Numbered from the stretch's first letter, positions 17,401-25,945 are shown. The stretch: 64,000 nucleotides of DNA from CAZNXJ01 sp964577115 (GCA_964577115.1 CAZNXJ010000001.1:62001-126000); one strand, 5' to 3'. The notes: generated by a model not told the origin, from the letters alone. Numbers and translations are program-made.

Positions 17401-19155
17401 TATGCCGCGCCCGCGCCGCCGACCGATGTACGCCGCGCTCCAGGCCGCTTCTTTCAGGAACAGGTGCTCGACGGGCAGATCCGGCGCTCCATGATGCTCG
17501 ACGAGCGCCGCCTGCGCCCCGATATCGTGCGATCCCGGCATCTGGTCTCGACGCCGGCACCGGTAACGGTCGCGGCAAACAGCGGGGCCGTGCCGATTGA
17601 ACTGCGCAGACAAGCTCCGCCGGCTCCGATGCCCGCCGAAGGGCAACCCGAGCCGCCGGCCCCCGAGCTTCCGCCGCTCGACGCCGATGTATCGCACGGC
17701 ATGATCGCCGTGGTCACCGCCTTGCCCGAGGGCGAACTTGAGGAAGAAATCTGGATCGAGTGGCTCGAAATCATTCCGCTCGAACCGCGCCGCTATCTCG
17801 AGGTCCGCCCCAGCTATCAAAACGATCGGATTGAAGTACGCCTAAAAGCGCAGCTCGTTCCGATCGACCTCGGCCCCGAAAAACCAATTACCGTGCAGCT
17901 CGACCGCAGCAGCGGTCCAGCAGCGGCAGCGACCCGCGAAACAGACAAGATCACTGGCCGCGATCAGGAAGGGCTGGTCTGGGTGGCTACGCCTCCCGAC
18001 GGTCAGAAACGGCGCATCCGCCTGCACGTCGACGGAGTGCCGCGGGCCTTCGAGTACGAGATTGTGTGTGAACCGCAAGGAACTGTGGAGAACGTGCGCC
18101 GCGACAAGTTGTTCGTGCAGATGACGACGCTGACTCCGGAAACGATCGCGACCAGTCCGCCGCCCGATCCGGAGAACGCTCCGCCACCGCCGCCCCCGCA
18201 AGCCATTTCGCGTGATCCATTGTTGCCCAACGCGCTGCGCACATGCGATCGGCTGTGGTTGGATCTCGAGGTCGATGCGCCCGAAACGCAGTTCGACTTT
18301 ATCGAAGTGGGACTGTCCGAAGAACGTTTCCTGACCTTCTATTCCGACCGAATGGAACAAGTCCGCCTGGTGGGCGAAGGCGACTCGCTGCTGCTCGCCA
18401 CAACGGTCAGCGATCTACGCGTTCCGTTGGACGTAGAAGGGCGGCAGGGACCGCTGACGATCGAAGCGCGTGTGTTCGATAGCGGCGAGCGTCCGCCGGA
18501 CACGGCGCGTGAACAGTATGATCGCGCCAACATTATTCTCGACGGCACTCGGCCGATCCTCGAAGAACCGGTTCTTTCGCAGACGGCGATTCCTAAGAAC
18601 GCCAAGCTGCGCATCACGGTCAGCGCCGACGACGGCCGTGATGGTTCGGGAATCGCCGAGATCGCCGCGGGCATCGATGTCGACAACACTCGGTCGCTCG
18701 ACAATGCCGATCCCGTGATGTCGATCCGCGACCGCCGGGGCACCATTGAGCTCGACCTGAAGGACCTGAAAGAAGACCGTCGTTACCGGCTGCTCGTCGT
18801 GGCCACGGACCGCGTGGGGCTGAAGAGCAACGTCTATGAACGTGAGATCACGGTGTTGCCGCCAGAGATGGCTCCCGCGCCGACGAAGCCGGATAAGGGA
18901 GACATCGTGGGCAAAGTCAGTTTCCGCGGTGTCGCTGCGGTTTCAGCCAACCAGGTTCAGGTGCGACTCGAAGGCAGCAATCTGCCGCCCCAATCCACCG
19001 GGCCAGGAGGTACGTTCCGTTTCCGGGATGTGCCGGCAGGGAAATACACGCTGATCGCCAGCGGCGCGTTCTCGGGCATGCGATGCGAGGGCAAACTGGA
19101 AAACGTCGTGGTACCATCCGACAAACCCGTCACCATCGTGGTCGACCGGCCATAG
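14458..19155 (+). CDS. 1565-residue membrane-anchored protein with inactive caspase-like domain
   Basis: An AGGAG site 9 nt before the ATG at 14458 fixes the start. One membrane segment (about 34-54) anchors the protein, with a long part predicted to face the periplasm. Residues about 75-300 follow the caspase (C14) fold: DDTLVFFVSANG aligns with the strand carrying SGHG, KLLLLDWGRI with the strand carrying the DxC motif, and a later SHTDAAPPTIYIEQRSLFA with the family's A-S-x-x-x-Q-x-A-x-E...G-x-F-T segment. The catalytic His is replaced by Asn141 and the Cys by Gly192, so it should be inactive. Residues about 370-440 are low-complexity acidic; about 450-830 are helical; Pro-rich linkers and beta-domains follow; the last 80 residues (GDIVGKVSFRG to the end) look like a carboxypeptidase-regulatory/CNA-B-like domain. 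It is divergent from the T6SS operon, so it may serve that system. Confidence 0.8.
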   Translation: MSVSSWSTHQGRRSWRESRSGGNTSRGKKLFARWTISAIALLLCIGLVLLFYWGWRSPPTTHFVDFQIEYDRGMAAPRLTSANELAALVDSLRERAFRLKVADSSVWKTPGESGSTSQLATNFQQLAIENDDTLVFFVSANGVSIDGEPCLLTSDFNVGGVDGPTGYFPFSELLKALSATKARHKLLLLDWGRIQFDPRLGIAYNEFPELAAEAVRELNDPSLWVILSHTDAAPPTIYIEQRSLFAASLSEALAGDADRPPADRDITLQELFRYIYARYDTWFGPGGAVSHPALLRGGEGWVKSLDAANWAIVHVRDIPPVELGPDGKPVEDTQDAVARSRIGHAARSYLGARINAQTPVSEARTLASRTRRATEKAKFYSGADVAQNDEATEDSEEASDGSKAKDSAAKSGAGEAANDSSPEEAPSADGPTLASTLSVAAIDLAELNPELTATLDKLYKAWRIRDRLQARVEPTGWSPVDFAPHSWRQLNADLLVLEQQLLSSSDPSELNADLDSIVSDLQRIEAALRGELRGMDRREIVAQWNRFRGSSAYASFAPEDDELAKAALALRGAHAALFEAPWMIQWLASAAASTNSLPHYSSVRALIEQASQLKRRYDELAGTPLVPESASMLRESWSELISRRAEVGQLITDEIQQALPEAPDPRKRTRYERDMAVLLSTPLLTAEQRLPLLVSLMVPRGEYPEIDESWPDVSPKPPQFAARLDIARRLAALAITLDASFGNTEIASLEMTEPIDLRKVGSALRTHDVALGKEERYEARLLADPREVPRGEVAAHFNLLPPVKTPTLQAEVTSVEPLVMNEWAKVALRVHAGGEPLGPIAGTIRFDPEQIEVGESAGSGIRSITPNERLPIGDAQSASSSTELIWEVFVRPHAQATANAREAQLSIHFISSGMAAIPADIPLPLPVPPSRIRLEVRREGAGPEDQLAEGISLRPFPNRTTGFQFYLVNPSLHARKVQVDLYAAPAPPTDVRRAPGRFFQEQVLDGQIRRSMMLDERRLRPDIVRSRHLVSTPAPVTVAANSGAVPIELRRQAPPAPMPAEGQPEPPAPELPPLDADVSHGMIAVVTALPEGELEEEIWIEWLEIIPLEPRRYLEVRPSYQNDRIEVRLKAQLVPIDLGPEKPITVQLDRSSGPAAAATRETDKITGRDQEGLVWVATPPDGQKRRIRLHVDGVPRAFEYEIVCEPQGTVENVRRDKLFVQMTTLTPETIATSPPPDPENAPPPPPPQAISRDPLLPNALRTCDRLWLDLEVDAPETQFDFIEVGLSEERFLTFYSDRMEQVRLVGEGDSLLLATTVSDLRVPLDVEGRQGPLTIEARVFDSGERPPDTAREQYDRANIILDGTRPILEEPVLSQTAIPKNAKLRITVSADDGRDGSGIAEIAAGIDVDNTRSLDNADPVMSIRDRRGTIELDLKDLKEDRRYRLLVVATDRVGLKSNVYEREITVLPPEMAPAPTKPDKGDIVGKVSFRGVAAVSANQVQVRLEGSNLPPQSTGPGGTFRFRDVPAGKYTLIASGAFSGMRCEGKLENVVVPSDKPVTIVVDRP

Positions 19156-19174
19156 AGCCCGCTCGGCCACCAGC

Positions 19175-19738
19175 CTAAGCGTTCGACCGGAGCTTCTCCA
19201 GTTCGGCCCGCATCGTTGCCACCATGGTGCGCAGTTCGGCGGCCAGTTGTGCGGGGGGCTCGCTTGAGGCGGCGAACCGCGCCGCGATGGCTTCGCCGCG
19301 CGCGAGGGTGTCGGCCAACGCCGCCTGGACTTCGCCGAGCTGCCGTGTTAGTTCGGCGCATTTGGCTTCCAGCGCGACAAGCCGCTCGATCGCGCGCAAC
19401 CGCAGACGCAAAGCTTCGCGATCAAACGGCTTGATCACCAAGTCGTCTGCGCCCGCCTCAATGCCCTGAGCGAAGTCTTCTTTTTGCGCTCGGGCGGTGA
19501 GCAAAATGACAAACGCGCGATCGTGGGGAGCGGCCGAACGGATGTGGCGCACGAGTTCGGGGCCGTCCATCTCGGGCATCATCCAATCACTGATGACGAC
19601 GGGAAACGCCTGCTGCTGAAAGAGCTGCCAGGCTTCGCGCCCGTCGGCGGCCACGACGACCTCGTGCCCCCACCGCTCCAGGTAGCTCTGCAACAAACGC
19701 CGCGAGACGGCATCGTCATCGGCAACCAGGATTCTCAT
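19175..19738 (-). CDS. Stand-alone response regulator (CheY-like receiver plus coiled coil)
   Basis: The 187-residue protein has a complete receiver domain (residues 1-120) with acidic pocket DDD at 7-9, phospho-acceptor Asp51 in VVISDWMMPEMDG, Thr81 and Lys103 in IKPFD. After it comes a helical, probably coiled-coil tail (about 120-187, ALEAKCAELTRQLGEVQAAL) with no DNA-binding or enzymatic domain. It likely works by protein contact. It converges on the pseudo-caspase gene with only 19 nt between the two stop codons, so no functional link follows from position. No kinase gene is next to it. Confidence 0.9.
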   Translation of the reverse strand: MRILVADDDAVSRRLLQSYLERWGHEVVVAADGREAWQLFQQQAFPVVISDWMMPEMDGPELVRHIRSAAPHDRAFVILLTARAQKEDFAQGIEAGADDLVIKPFDREALRLRLRAIERLVALEAKCAELTRQLGEVQAALADTLARGEAIAARFAASSEPPAQLAAELRTMVATMRAELEKLRSNA

Positions 19739-20151
19739 CGCTCGCCGTTTTTCCCAGGTGCTTTCTTTTGGTCCTTTCCACCTTTCCCCTTCGTCGCTTC
19801 CTTTACCGAAGGGCCGACACGGACATGCGACCAGAAATCGATCGAATTCTTAGAGCATGTCGAGTGGGTGTCAGGTAGGAGAGAAACCTGCACCGCCGAT
19901 GGTAATCAAACTCGGGAACCATTCCGTTCTCGTCCCCTCGGGTCCCGCTGCTGTTTCGCCTTCGCTCTGGCGATTGTATGGGAACGTAACGTGGCCGTCG
20001 CCCTCCACCGCGAATACAAGCGCCTGAAGTCCCGCCTTGGCAGCTAGGCGCTTAGCGAAATTTTGACGTTGCTCGACAATGACTTGACGGGCAGCGCGTC
20101 GGTCGCGCAGCCCGTTTTCTTTCCCTCCCTGTCTCTACTGGGAGTCGCTTC
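19739..20151. other. Intergenic region without recognisable gene
   Basis: This 413-nt stretch lies upstream of both the receiver gene (minus) and the small gene at 20152 (plus). Open frames across it are mostly antisense or low-complexity and do not resemble any family I know. It probably holds the promoters for the two flanking genes; I see no clear repeat or hairpin. Confidence 0.4.
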
Positions 20152-20541
20152 ATGTCGCAAGACGACGATCGTTTGTTCAGGTGCGGAGTCTCGCAGGAAA
20201 TCGCGGAGGCCATTTACGAACGGGCTTTCGAGAAGGCCAAGGAAATTGCCGAGGCGGAGTCCTACGTAATTCTCGATCAGGCGCTTGAGGTCGCGCCGGG
20301 CATGGAGCACATCAGCGTGGTCCAGATTCGTTCAATTCAGTCCGCCGTGGCCCACTTGATGGTGGCCACCTTTATCATGCTCTGGGGCGGGTACGACTAT
20401 CCACTGGCCGAGCTGCTCGGGCAGAAGGTGGGAGCGAGGGAATATCCTGACGAGCTTCACGATGTCGTGCCGAACGCCGTCAGGGATATCAGCGCGTACC
20501 TTCGAAAGCTCCAAAAGGAGCAGCCGATCTTCAATAGCTGA
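20152..20541 (+). CDS. Unknown 129-residue protein
   Basis: The ATG is preceded by GGGAG at about -7, a good ribosome-binding site. The protein is soluble, acidic and mostly helical (EIAEAIYERAFEKAKEIAEA near the start; AVRDISAYLRKLQKEQPIF at the end) with a hydrophobic middle (AHLMVATFIMLWGG) that is too short and polar-flanked to be a certain membrane segment. I do not recognise the family. It stands alone between a divergent receiver gene and a spacer of nearly 600 nt. Confidence 0.65.
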   Translation: MSQDDDRLFRCGVSQEIAEAIYERAFEKAKEIAEAESYVILDQALEVAPGMEHISVVQIRSIQSAVAHLMVATFIMLWGGYDYPLAELLGQKVGAREYPDELHDVVPNAVRDISAYLRKLQKEQPIFNS

Positions 20542-20554
20542 AGCTTTTTGATAT

Positions 20555-20749
20555 TCAGCGCCACTGAATTTGTGCGGCGCGGCGGTCGCGCCGGTTCAAC
20601 CTCGTCGGCCCCGGCAGGGGCTCGTCGAGAACAATCACGTCATCCTTCGGCTCGGGAGGCAGGCGCAAGTGCGACCCGAGCATGACCATGACGCGCTGGT
20701 CTCGCTCAAACTCGTCCCAGCCGGCGCAACATTCGCCGACAAACGGCAT
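20555..20749 (-). CDS. Possible 64-residue protein, low confidence
   Basis: A short frame encodes a charged peptide whose C-terminal half (DDVIVLDEPLPGPTRLNRRD) looks more protein-like than chance. There is no strong ribosome-binding site before its ATG and the family is unknown. It could equally be non-coding. Confidence 0.2.
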   Translation of the reverse strand: MPFVGECCAGWDEFERDQRVMVMLGSHLRLPPEPKDDVIVLDEPLPGPTRLNRRDRRAAQIQWR

Positions 20750-21127
20750 GAACGCTGGCCATTATGGGTCAAGGCAACGGTCGGCCATGCGGAATAGCAC
20801 AACCGACGCTGGCGGAAACTCCCGGGCCGTGACCACAGCGGCCGGTGGATTGCTACGAGTCGGACATTTAAGCGTTTTGCGCATTCCTTGTCGCGAGTTG
20901 AAGTGGGGAACGTGGGGCGTGCTCCAGCGCACCGGAAATTAGGGAAGATACGTCGAGTCTCTTAGAGATAGTAAAAACGCTACGGCCTCGGGCAAGTTCC
21001 GCCGATTGTTCATTAACGACCCAGAGGTCCTTCTGCCTATGACATACGTAGGGACTGCGGGACAGCCACCTCACCCTTTACGACTATCCAACCACGTCCA
21101 CGGCGCGGCATCCGAAAGGACGACGAG
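20750..21127. other. Intergenic region upstream of the secreted HEAT protein
   Basis: About 380 nt with no supported gene. It should contain the promoter of the gene at 21128. The stretch 20940-21060 is lower in GC than its surroundings (TAGAGATAGTAAAAACG, ATTGTTCATTAACG), as expected for a promoter region, but I could not fix -35 and -10 boxes. Confidence 0.4.
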
Positions 21128-22549
21128 ATGAAGATGCGAATTTATGCGGCCCCGGCAGTCTGCCTGGCGGTCGCATTGGCCACCGGGCGACCGGCCTTAT
21201 CCCAGGCACCGCCACCGCCGCCCGTACCAGCGGGGCCCACCACGATCTGGAATTTCCTGGGAATTCCTCAAGGCATCAACAAGGTTCGGGATGCGACGAT
21301 CAACCGCCGCGGCAATTTCCCTGGGCTCGAGCGCAAGCCCCCGCTGCTGTCGATTGCCGACCCGCGGAATTTGACCTCGGGCGTGCCGGCCATGGAGGCC
21401 GCCGCTGAGATCAAGCAGGCCGAGGACTTGAAGAAGCAAAAGATCAAGGCCATCAAGTATCTCGCGTCGATTGGCTGCGGTTGCTACGACAAGGACAAGA
21501 AGATCACCAAGGCGCTGATCGCCAGCATGGAGGACTGCACGGAGGAAGTGCGGCTGGCGGCCGTTGAAGCCGTGATCACGGCGGCCGAAGGGAAGGAATG
21601 CGCTCAGTGCCACTCAGCCTGCTGCTGCGGCAAGGAAGTCACCGAGAAGCTGTCGCAGATCGCCTACGAGCGGGATGATACGGGGTGCTTCATCGAACCG
21701 TCCGAGCGCGTTCGCGAGGCGGCAAAAGAAGCGCTGGCCGTGTGCTGCCCGAACCGCCTGCCGCTCGAAGCTATCGAGCCGCCCATGGGCGAGCGGACGG
21801 ATGAGGAAGTCATTCCGGAAGGTGCCCTGCCTCCGGAGGTTCCCGGCGATGTGCCGCCGCCGATCCCGTCGCCGAGCGACGCTCCGACCACCCGTGCTCC
21901 GGAAAGCAGCGCTGCCCCCAGCGGCTCGACCGCCCGCGGGCACCATGCCGCTCCGCGTGCCCGCATGGCCTCCAGCCGCCGAACGTCCCGCTCGGGTATG
22001 ACCGCGCATACCCCGGCGAACAATTTGACCGCGCCGGCTCCCTTGACCTCGACCGCCGAGTTCGAGTTGCTGGAACCGCCCAGCGTGAACGCGATTTTCG
22101 AATCGGCCGGCGAAGAGGATTCCTCGGAGCCCAACCGCCGCTCGGCCCAGTTCCGCCCGGTAAGCTCGCGCCGCGCCTTTGCCGCTGAGCCGGCCGACGC
22201 GCAGCTGATCGAGACGATCGAGCCGGAGCAAATGAGTGAGGAAGTCGAGCCGGCGAGCGCTGCGCGTGTGTCGCTCAGCGACAACAACGCCTCATCGACG
22301 ATCAGCGTCGCGCGCGGACACGTCGAAGGCGTGGACGTAAAGCGCGGTCTGGTGACGGTTCACCTGCATGGCAAGAAGCGGCTGCCTGTCGGCAGCACGG
22401 TGAAGGTGTACCATCGCAACCTCGCCGGGCGCGCGCCACTGACGCGTCTCGAAGTGGTCGCCTCTTCGGATGGCGTCGTGCAGGCGCGTGGCACCGAACC
22501 CAGCAAGCTCAGCAAGATCGTTCGCGGCGACGAAGTGATCGGCTGGTAA
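21128..22549 (+). CDS. Secreted HEAT-repeat protein with Cys-rich segment and CXXCH motif
   Basis: The 473-residue protein has a signal peptide (residues 1-26, cleavage near ALSQA), a Pro-rich spacer, and a HEAT/armadillo-like region at about 90-215 (KAIKYLASIGCGCYDKDKK, EEVRLAAVEAVITAAEGK). Inside it is a Cys-rich patch with Cys158-Ala-Gln-Cys161-His162, which fits the CXXCH haem-c motif, followed by CCC and later CC pairs. A long Pro/Ser/Ala/Arg linker (about 215-395) leads to a C-terminal SH3-like domain (GLVTVHLHGKKRLPVGSTV to IVRGDEVIGW). Proteins of this design occur in planctomycetes; I know of no established function. A purine-rich GAAAGGACGACGAG precedes the start. Confidence 0.75.
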   Translation: MKMRIYAAPAVCLAVALATGRPALSQAPPPPPVPAGPTTIWNFLGIPQGINKVRDATINRRGNFPGLERKPPLLSIADPRNLTSGVPAMEAAAEIKQAEDLKKQKIKAIKYLASIGCGCYDKDKKITKALIASMEDCTEEVRLAAVEAVITAAEGKECAQCHSACCCGKEVTEKLSQIAYERDDTGCFIEPSERVREAAKEALAVCCPNRLPLEAIEPPMGERTDEEVIPEGALPPEVPGDVPPPIPSPSDAPTTRAPESSAAPSGSTARGHHAAPRARMASSRRTSRSGMTAHTPANNLTAPAPLTSTAEFELLEPPSVNAIFESAGEEDSSEPNRRSAQFRPVSSRRAFAAEPADAQLIETIEPEQMSEEVEPASAARVSLSDNNASSTISVARGHVEGVDVKRGLVTVHLHGKKRLPVGSTVKVYHRNLAGRAPLTRLEVVASSDGVVQARGTEPSKLSKIVRGDEVIGW

Positions 22550-22600
22550 CCAGCCTCCGCCGGCAGTCGCATTCGGTCGCACTCTCCCAGGAGTCGTTTT

Positions 22601-22629
22601 CGGCGGCGTGACTCGCACTCACGCCGCCG
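22601..22629. terminator. Hairpin between convergent genes (HEAT protein and pheT)
   Basis: CGGCGGCGTGA at 22601-22611 pairs perfectly with 22619-22629 around a 7-nt loop. It lies between the stop codons of two convergent genes, the expected place for a two-way terminator. Neither side carries a long T-run in the exit direction, so termination would rely on the GC-rich stem. Confidence 0.5.
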
Positions 22630-22663
22630 CAAGACGTTCTTGGAAGCAACTGACAGGCGACTG

Positions 22664-24679
22664 TCAGGACAGCAACCGGCCCCCGATCTGTTCCTCCGCA
22701 GCGCGCACAACGCGTTCGCGAATCTCGTTGGCCGCGTCGGTGGTCAACGTGCCTTGGGGATTGCGGAGCGTCATCGAAAAGAGTTGCCGCTTCTTACCAG
22801 GTCCATCCGCCTTCTCGTTGCGGTACGTCTCGCGGTAGGAGACCGATTCGAGCAGCTCGCCGGCCGCGTTCACCACAACGCGCTCGAGCTCGGCCCAGGA
22901 CACCGATTCATCCACAATGATGTTCAGGTCCTGCACGATGGCCGGGTAGGGCACCAGCGTCTGGTACTGCGGCACGAGCTGGGCGTGCCGAAGCAGTACA
23001 TCGAGGTTCAGTTCGGCGACCGTCGCGCGGCCGCGCAGCCCGAACTGCGGCCGAGCCGATTCGGACAACTCACCCAGGAACCCGAACAGCTCGTCTCCCA
23101 GCCGCAGCCGGCCGGCGCGCTCGGCATCCAACAGCTCGTTGGCATACGGTTCAACTACCAGCGGTGTGTCGCAATGGATCACGTCGAGCAGCGCTTCAAG
23201 CAGACCTTTCACGCCGAGCAGGTCCTGGCCGCTGGTCAGGGCGAGGACCAGCGGTTCATCGGGAAGTTGTCCCGGACGAGGCAAATAGATACGTGCCGTT
23301 TCGAATAGTTCAATTTCGGCATTGCCGAGCGACTCGTTCGTCGCCCGCGCGGCTAGCAAGCTGGGCACAATACTGCGGCGGAGGCAATCGGCCCCTTTGA
23401 GTACCGGGACGTTACAGATCAGCGGCGGCTGGTCGGTCCACGGGGAGAACGTATCGGACCAGGCGAGCGGCACGGCGCTGACCGTCATCGCTTCGTCAAA
23501 GCCGCCCGCTGCCAGCACCGTTCGGACCTTTTCCAGCAGGCGATCGCGGTCCGTCCGATGGGACGGGATCATTGGTACGGCCACGTCTTCCGGAATCTTT
23601 TCATAGCCGTGGATGCGCGCGACTTCCTCAATCAAATCCACTTCGCGCGTCAGATCGCGTCGCCAACTCGGGGCACGTACCTCGATCCGATCGGCATCCG
23701 CGTGGACCTTTTCTGCTCCCAGCGCCGTCAGAATTCGAGCCACTTCGTCAACGGGAACTTCGATGCCGAGCACGCGCGGCAATTGGTTGTAGCGCAGCGT
23801 GATTCGTGGCCGTTCCGCAGGCGCGGTGCGCTCGTCCAAGCATCCCGCCAGCAGCTCGCCACCCGCCACTTCCAGAATCAGCTCGCAGCAGCGGCGACTG
23901 GCCCACTCGACGCCTTCGATATCGACACCTCGCTCGAAGCGAAACGACGACGGGCTGTGCAAGCGTAGCGCTCGCGCGGCGTTGCGGATCGCCAGCGGCT
24001 GGAAGGCGGCTGATTCAATCAGCAGGTCGGTCGTTGCGTCCGATACCTCGGTCTCGAAGCCACCCATGATGCCGCCTAGCGCCACGGCCCGGTGGGCATC
24101 GGCAATGACGCACATGTCGCTGGTCAGCGTGTAGGTTTTGTGATCAATCGCGACGATCTGTTCGTTCGGCCGAGCACGCCGCACGACGATGCGCTGTTCG
24201 CCGAGCTTCGCGAGATCGAATGCGTGCAAAGGCTGCCCACATTCGAAGAGCACGTAGTTCGTCACATCGACGACATTGTTCACCGGCTTAACGCCCAGGG
24301 TACGGAGCCGGCGGACGAGCCAGTCGGGACTCGGACCAATCTTCACGCCGCGTAGGACGCGCGCCGTGTAGCGCGGGCACAGATCGGGGCACTGCACTTC
24401 GAGCTTGATGTGCTCGGCGGCTTCGATGGTCGACGTCTGAGGCCGAGGATCCGGCACTTGCAGGGCGGTGTCAAACAGCACGGCGATCTCGCGCGCGATG
24501 CCAATATGCCCGAGGCAGTCGGCGCGGTTGCTGGTGATCTCGAGGTCCAGCGCCCAGTCATCGCCGATTGGTTCCGAGCCCTCGTGGTTCAGGCCTGCCA
24601 TGGCCAGGCGCCGCACCACTTCGTCGGGACTTGCCTCAACGTTGAAATAATCCCGCAGCCAGTTCCAGGATACGATCAT
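22664..24679 (-). CDS. pheT: Phenylalanine-tRNA ligase beta subunit
   Basis: PheT with PheS charges tRNA-Phe. The 671-residue protein is shorter than the usual 790-800: it begins MIVSWNWLRDYFNVEASPDE and runs straight into LDLEITSNRADCLGHIGIAR, so the OB-fold tRNA-binding domain normally found at about residues 40-150 is missing. The B3/B4 editing domain (about 90-280), B5 domain, catalytic-like core and the C-terminal FDX-ACB anticodon-binding domain (about 580-671, from VPYPAIVQDLNIIVD) are present. As far as I know, a short PheT also occurs in other planctomycetes. It follows pheS after 66 nt. Confidence 0.95.
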   Translation of the reverse strand: MIVSWNWLRDYFNVEASPDEVVRRLAMAGLNHEGSEPIGDDWALDLEITSNRADCLGHIGIAREIAVLFDTALQVPDPRPQTSTIEAAEHIKLEVQCPDLCPRYTARVLRGVKIGPSPDWLVRRLRTLGVKPVNNVVDVTNYVLFECGQPLHAFDLAKLGEQRIVVRRARPNEQIVAIDHKTYTLTSDMCVIADAHRAVALGGIMGGFETEVSDATTDLLIESAAFQPLAIRNAARALRLHSPSSFRFERGVDIEGVEWASRRCCELILEVAGGELLAGCLDERTAPAERPRITLRYNQLPRVLGIEVPVDEVARILTALGAEKVHADADRIEVRAPSWRRDLTREVDLIEEVARIHGYEKIPEDVAVPMIPSHRTDRDRLLEKVRTVLAAGGFDEAMTVSAVPLAWSDTFSPWTDQPPLICNVPVLKGADCLRRSIVPSLLAARATNESLGNAEIELFETARIYLPRPGQLPDEPLVLALTSGQDLLGVKGLLEALLDVIHCDTPLVVEPYANELLDAERAGRLRLGDELFGFLGELSESARPQFGLRGRATVAELNLDVLLRHAQLVPQYQTLVPYPAIVQDLNIIVDESVSWAELERVVVNAAGELLESVSYRETYRNEKADGPGKKRQLFSMTLRNPQGTLTTDAANEIRERVVRAAEEQIGGRLLS

Positions 24680-24745
24680 TGGCGTGTGTGTTCGTTGGGA
24701 GATTCGTGATCACGGCGCAAGCGCTCGGGCCGCCGGCGTTCGGCT

Positions 24746-25771
24746 TCAGAATTGCCGAAGAAAGCGCACGTCGTTCTTATAGAGCTCGCGAATGTCGGTG
24801 ATCTGATGCCGGCGCATGCAGAGCCGTTCGATACCCAGACCGAATGCAAAGCCGGTAACTTCTTCGGGGTCGTAACCGACGGCCGCCAGCACGGCAGGAT
24901 CGACCATCCCCGCGCCACCAAACTCGATCCACCCCGAGCCCCACTGGAAATCCACCTCGACGCTCGGCTCGGTGAAAGGAAAGAACGATGGGCGAAAGCG
25001 GATGTGCACGTCGCCACCGAGGTAGCTCGCGGCGAACAATCGCAGCACGCTCTTCAGGTCGGCCATGGTTACGCGCCGGTCCACCAGCAGGCCTTCCATC
25101 TGATGGAACATCGGGTAGTGTGTCGCGTCGACATCATCGGGGCGATAGACGCGGCCGAGCGAAATGATGCGCACGGGCGGCGGGGTCGCCTCCATCACGC
25201 GGATCTGAACGGTGCTCGTCTGGCTGCGCAGCAGCAACGGCGCGTCGCTCTGCCGCTCGGCGACCGAGAGATAAAAATTCTCGAGCGGATCGCGCGCTGG
25301 GTGATCGAGCGGGATGTTCAGCGCCTCGAAGTTATGCCACTCGTCTTCGATCTCCGGCCCCTCAGCCACGGAGAAGCCGAGCCGGCCCATGATGTCCTTG
25401 AGCTCTTCGATCGTCTGCGTGACCGGGTGCAGTCGGCCAATTCGCACCGGCCGGCCAGGCAGGGTGGGATCGAAACGAGCGCCTTTGCGGGCGCCGGCCT
25501 GTCCCTGGCCTTCGGCGAGGCGCTTGGTCGCCTCTTGGAGCAACCCTTCGAGCGCCTGCTTGACCTCGTTGAACCGTTTTCCGGCGGCCGGCTTATCCGC
25601 CGGTGCAACGGTTCCAAGCTGTTTTTGCGTTGCTTTCAACCGGCCGCTCTTGGCGCCCAGGAACTCGACGCGCGCCGCCTCGACGGCGTCCTTGTCGTTC
25701 GCTTGGGAGAAAGCGGTCCGGGCCGCGTCGAGCAATTCATCGAGCTGCTGAAGAAAATCTGCCAGCGCCAT
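24746..25771 (-). CDS. pheS: Phenylalanine-tRNA ligase alpha subunit
   Basis: PheS carries the catalytic site for tRNA-Phe charging. The frame is open to 25855, but the N-terminal coiled coil starts at the internal ATG at 25771 (MALADFLQQLDELLDAART) with a GGAGG-type site upstream, giving 341 residues, normal for the family. Class II motifs are clear: MFHQMEGLLVD, FRPSFFPFTEPSVEVD and motif 3 as GFAFGLGIERLCM. It is followed by pheT in the usual order. A long hairpin lies about 175 nt upstream of the start and may control this pair. Confidence 0.96.
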   Translation of the reverse strand: MALADFLQQLDELLDAARTAFSQANDKDAVEAARVEFLGAKSGRLKATQKQLGTVAPADKPAAGKRFNEVKQALEGLLQEATKRLAEGQGQAGARKGARFDPTLPGRPVRIGRLHPVTQTIEELKDIMGRLGFSVAEGPEIEDEWHNFEALNIPLDHPARDPLENFYLSVAERQSDAPLLLRSQTSTVQIRVMEATPPPVRIISLGRVYRPDDVDATHYPMFHQMEGLLVDRRVTMADLKSVLRLFAASYLGGDVHIRFRPSFFPFTEPSVEVDFQWGSGWIEFGGAGMVDPAVLAAVGYDPEEVTGFAFGLGIERLCMRRHQITDIRELYKNDVRFLRQF

Positions 25772-25945
25772 GGGAACTATTCTTCCCTCCGTCTGGACCG
25801 TTCGGAGTGCGGCACGAACCGATTCCGGGAGGCTCGCGTACCGATTGTCCTGCAAGAATGCGCAAATTTCGCGAAATCGGGGCGCCGCTTGGTGCCCCGC
25901 CGACCAGGTCCGCAGTGGGCCTCCATTGCGCCCCCTAGTAACGAA

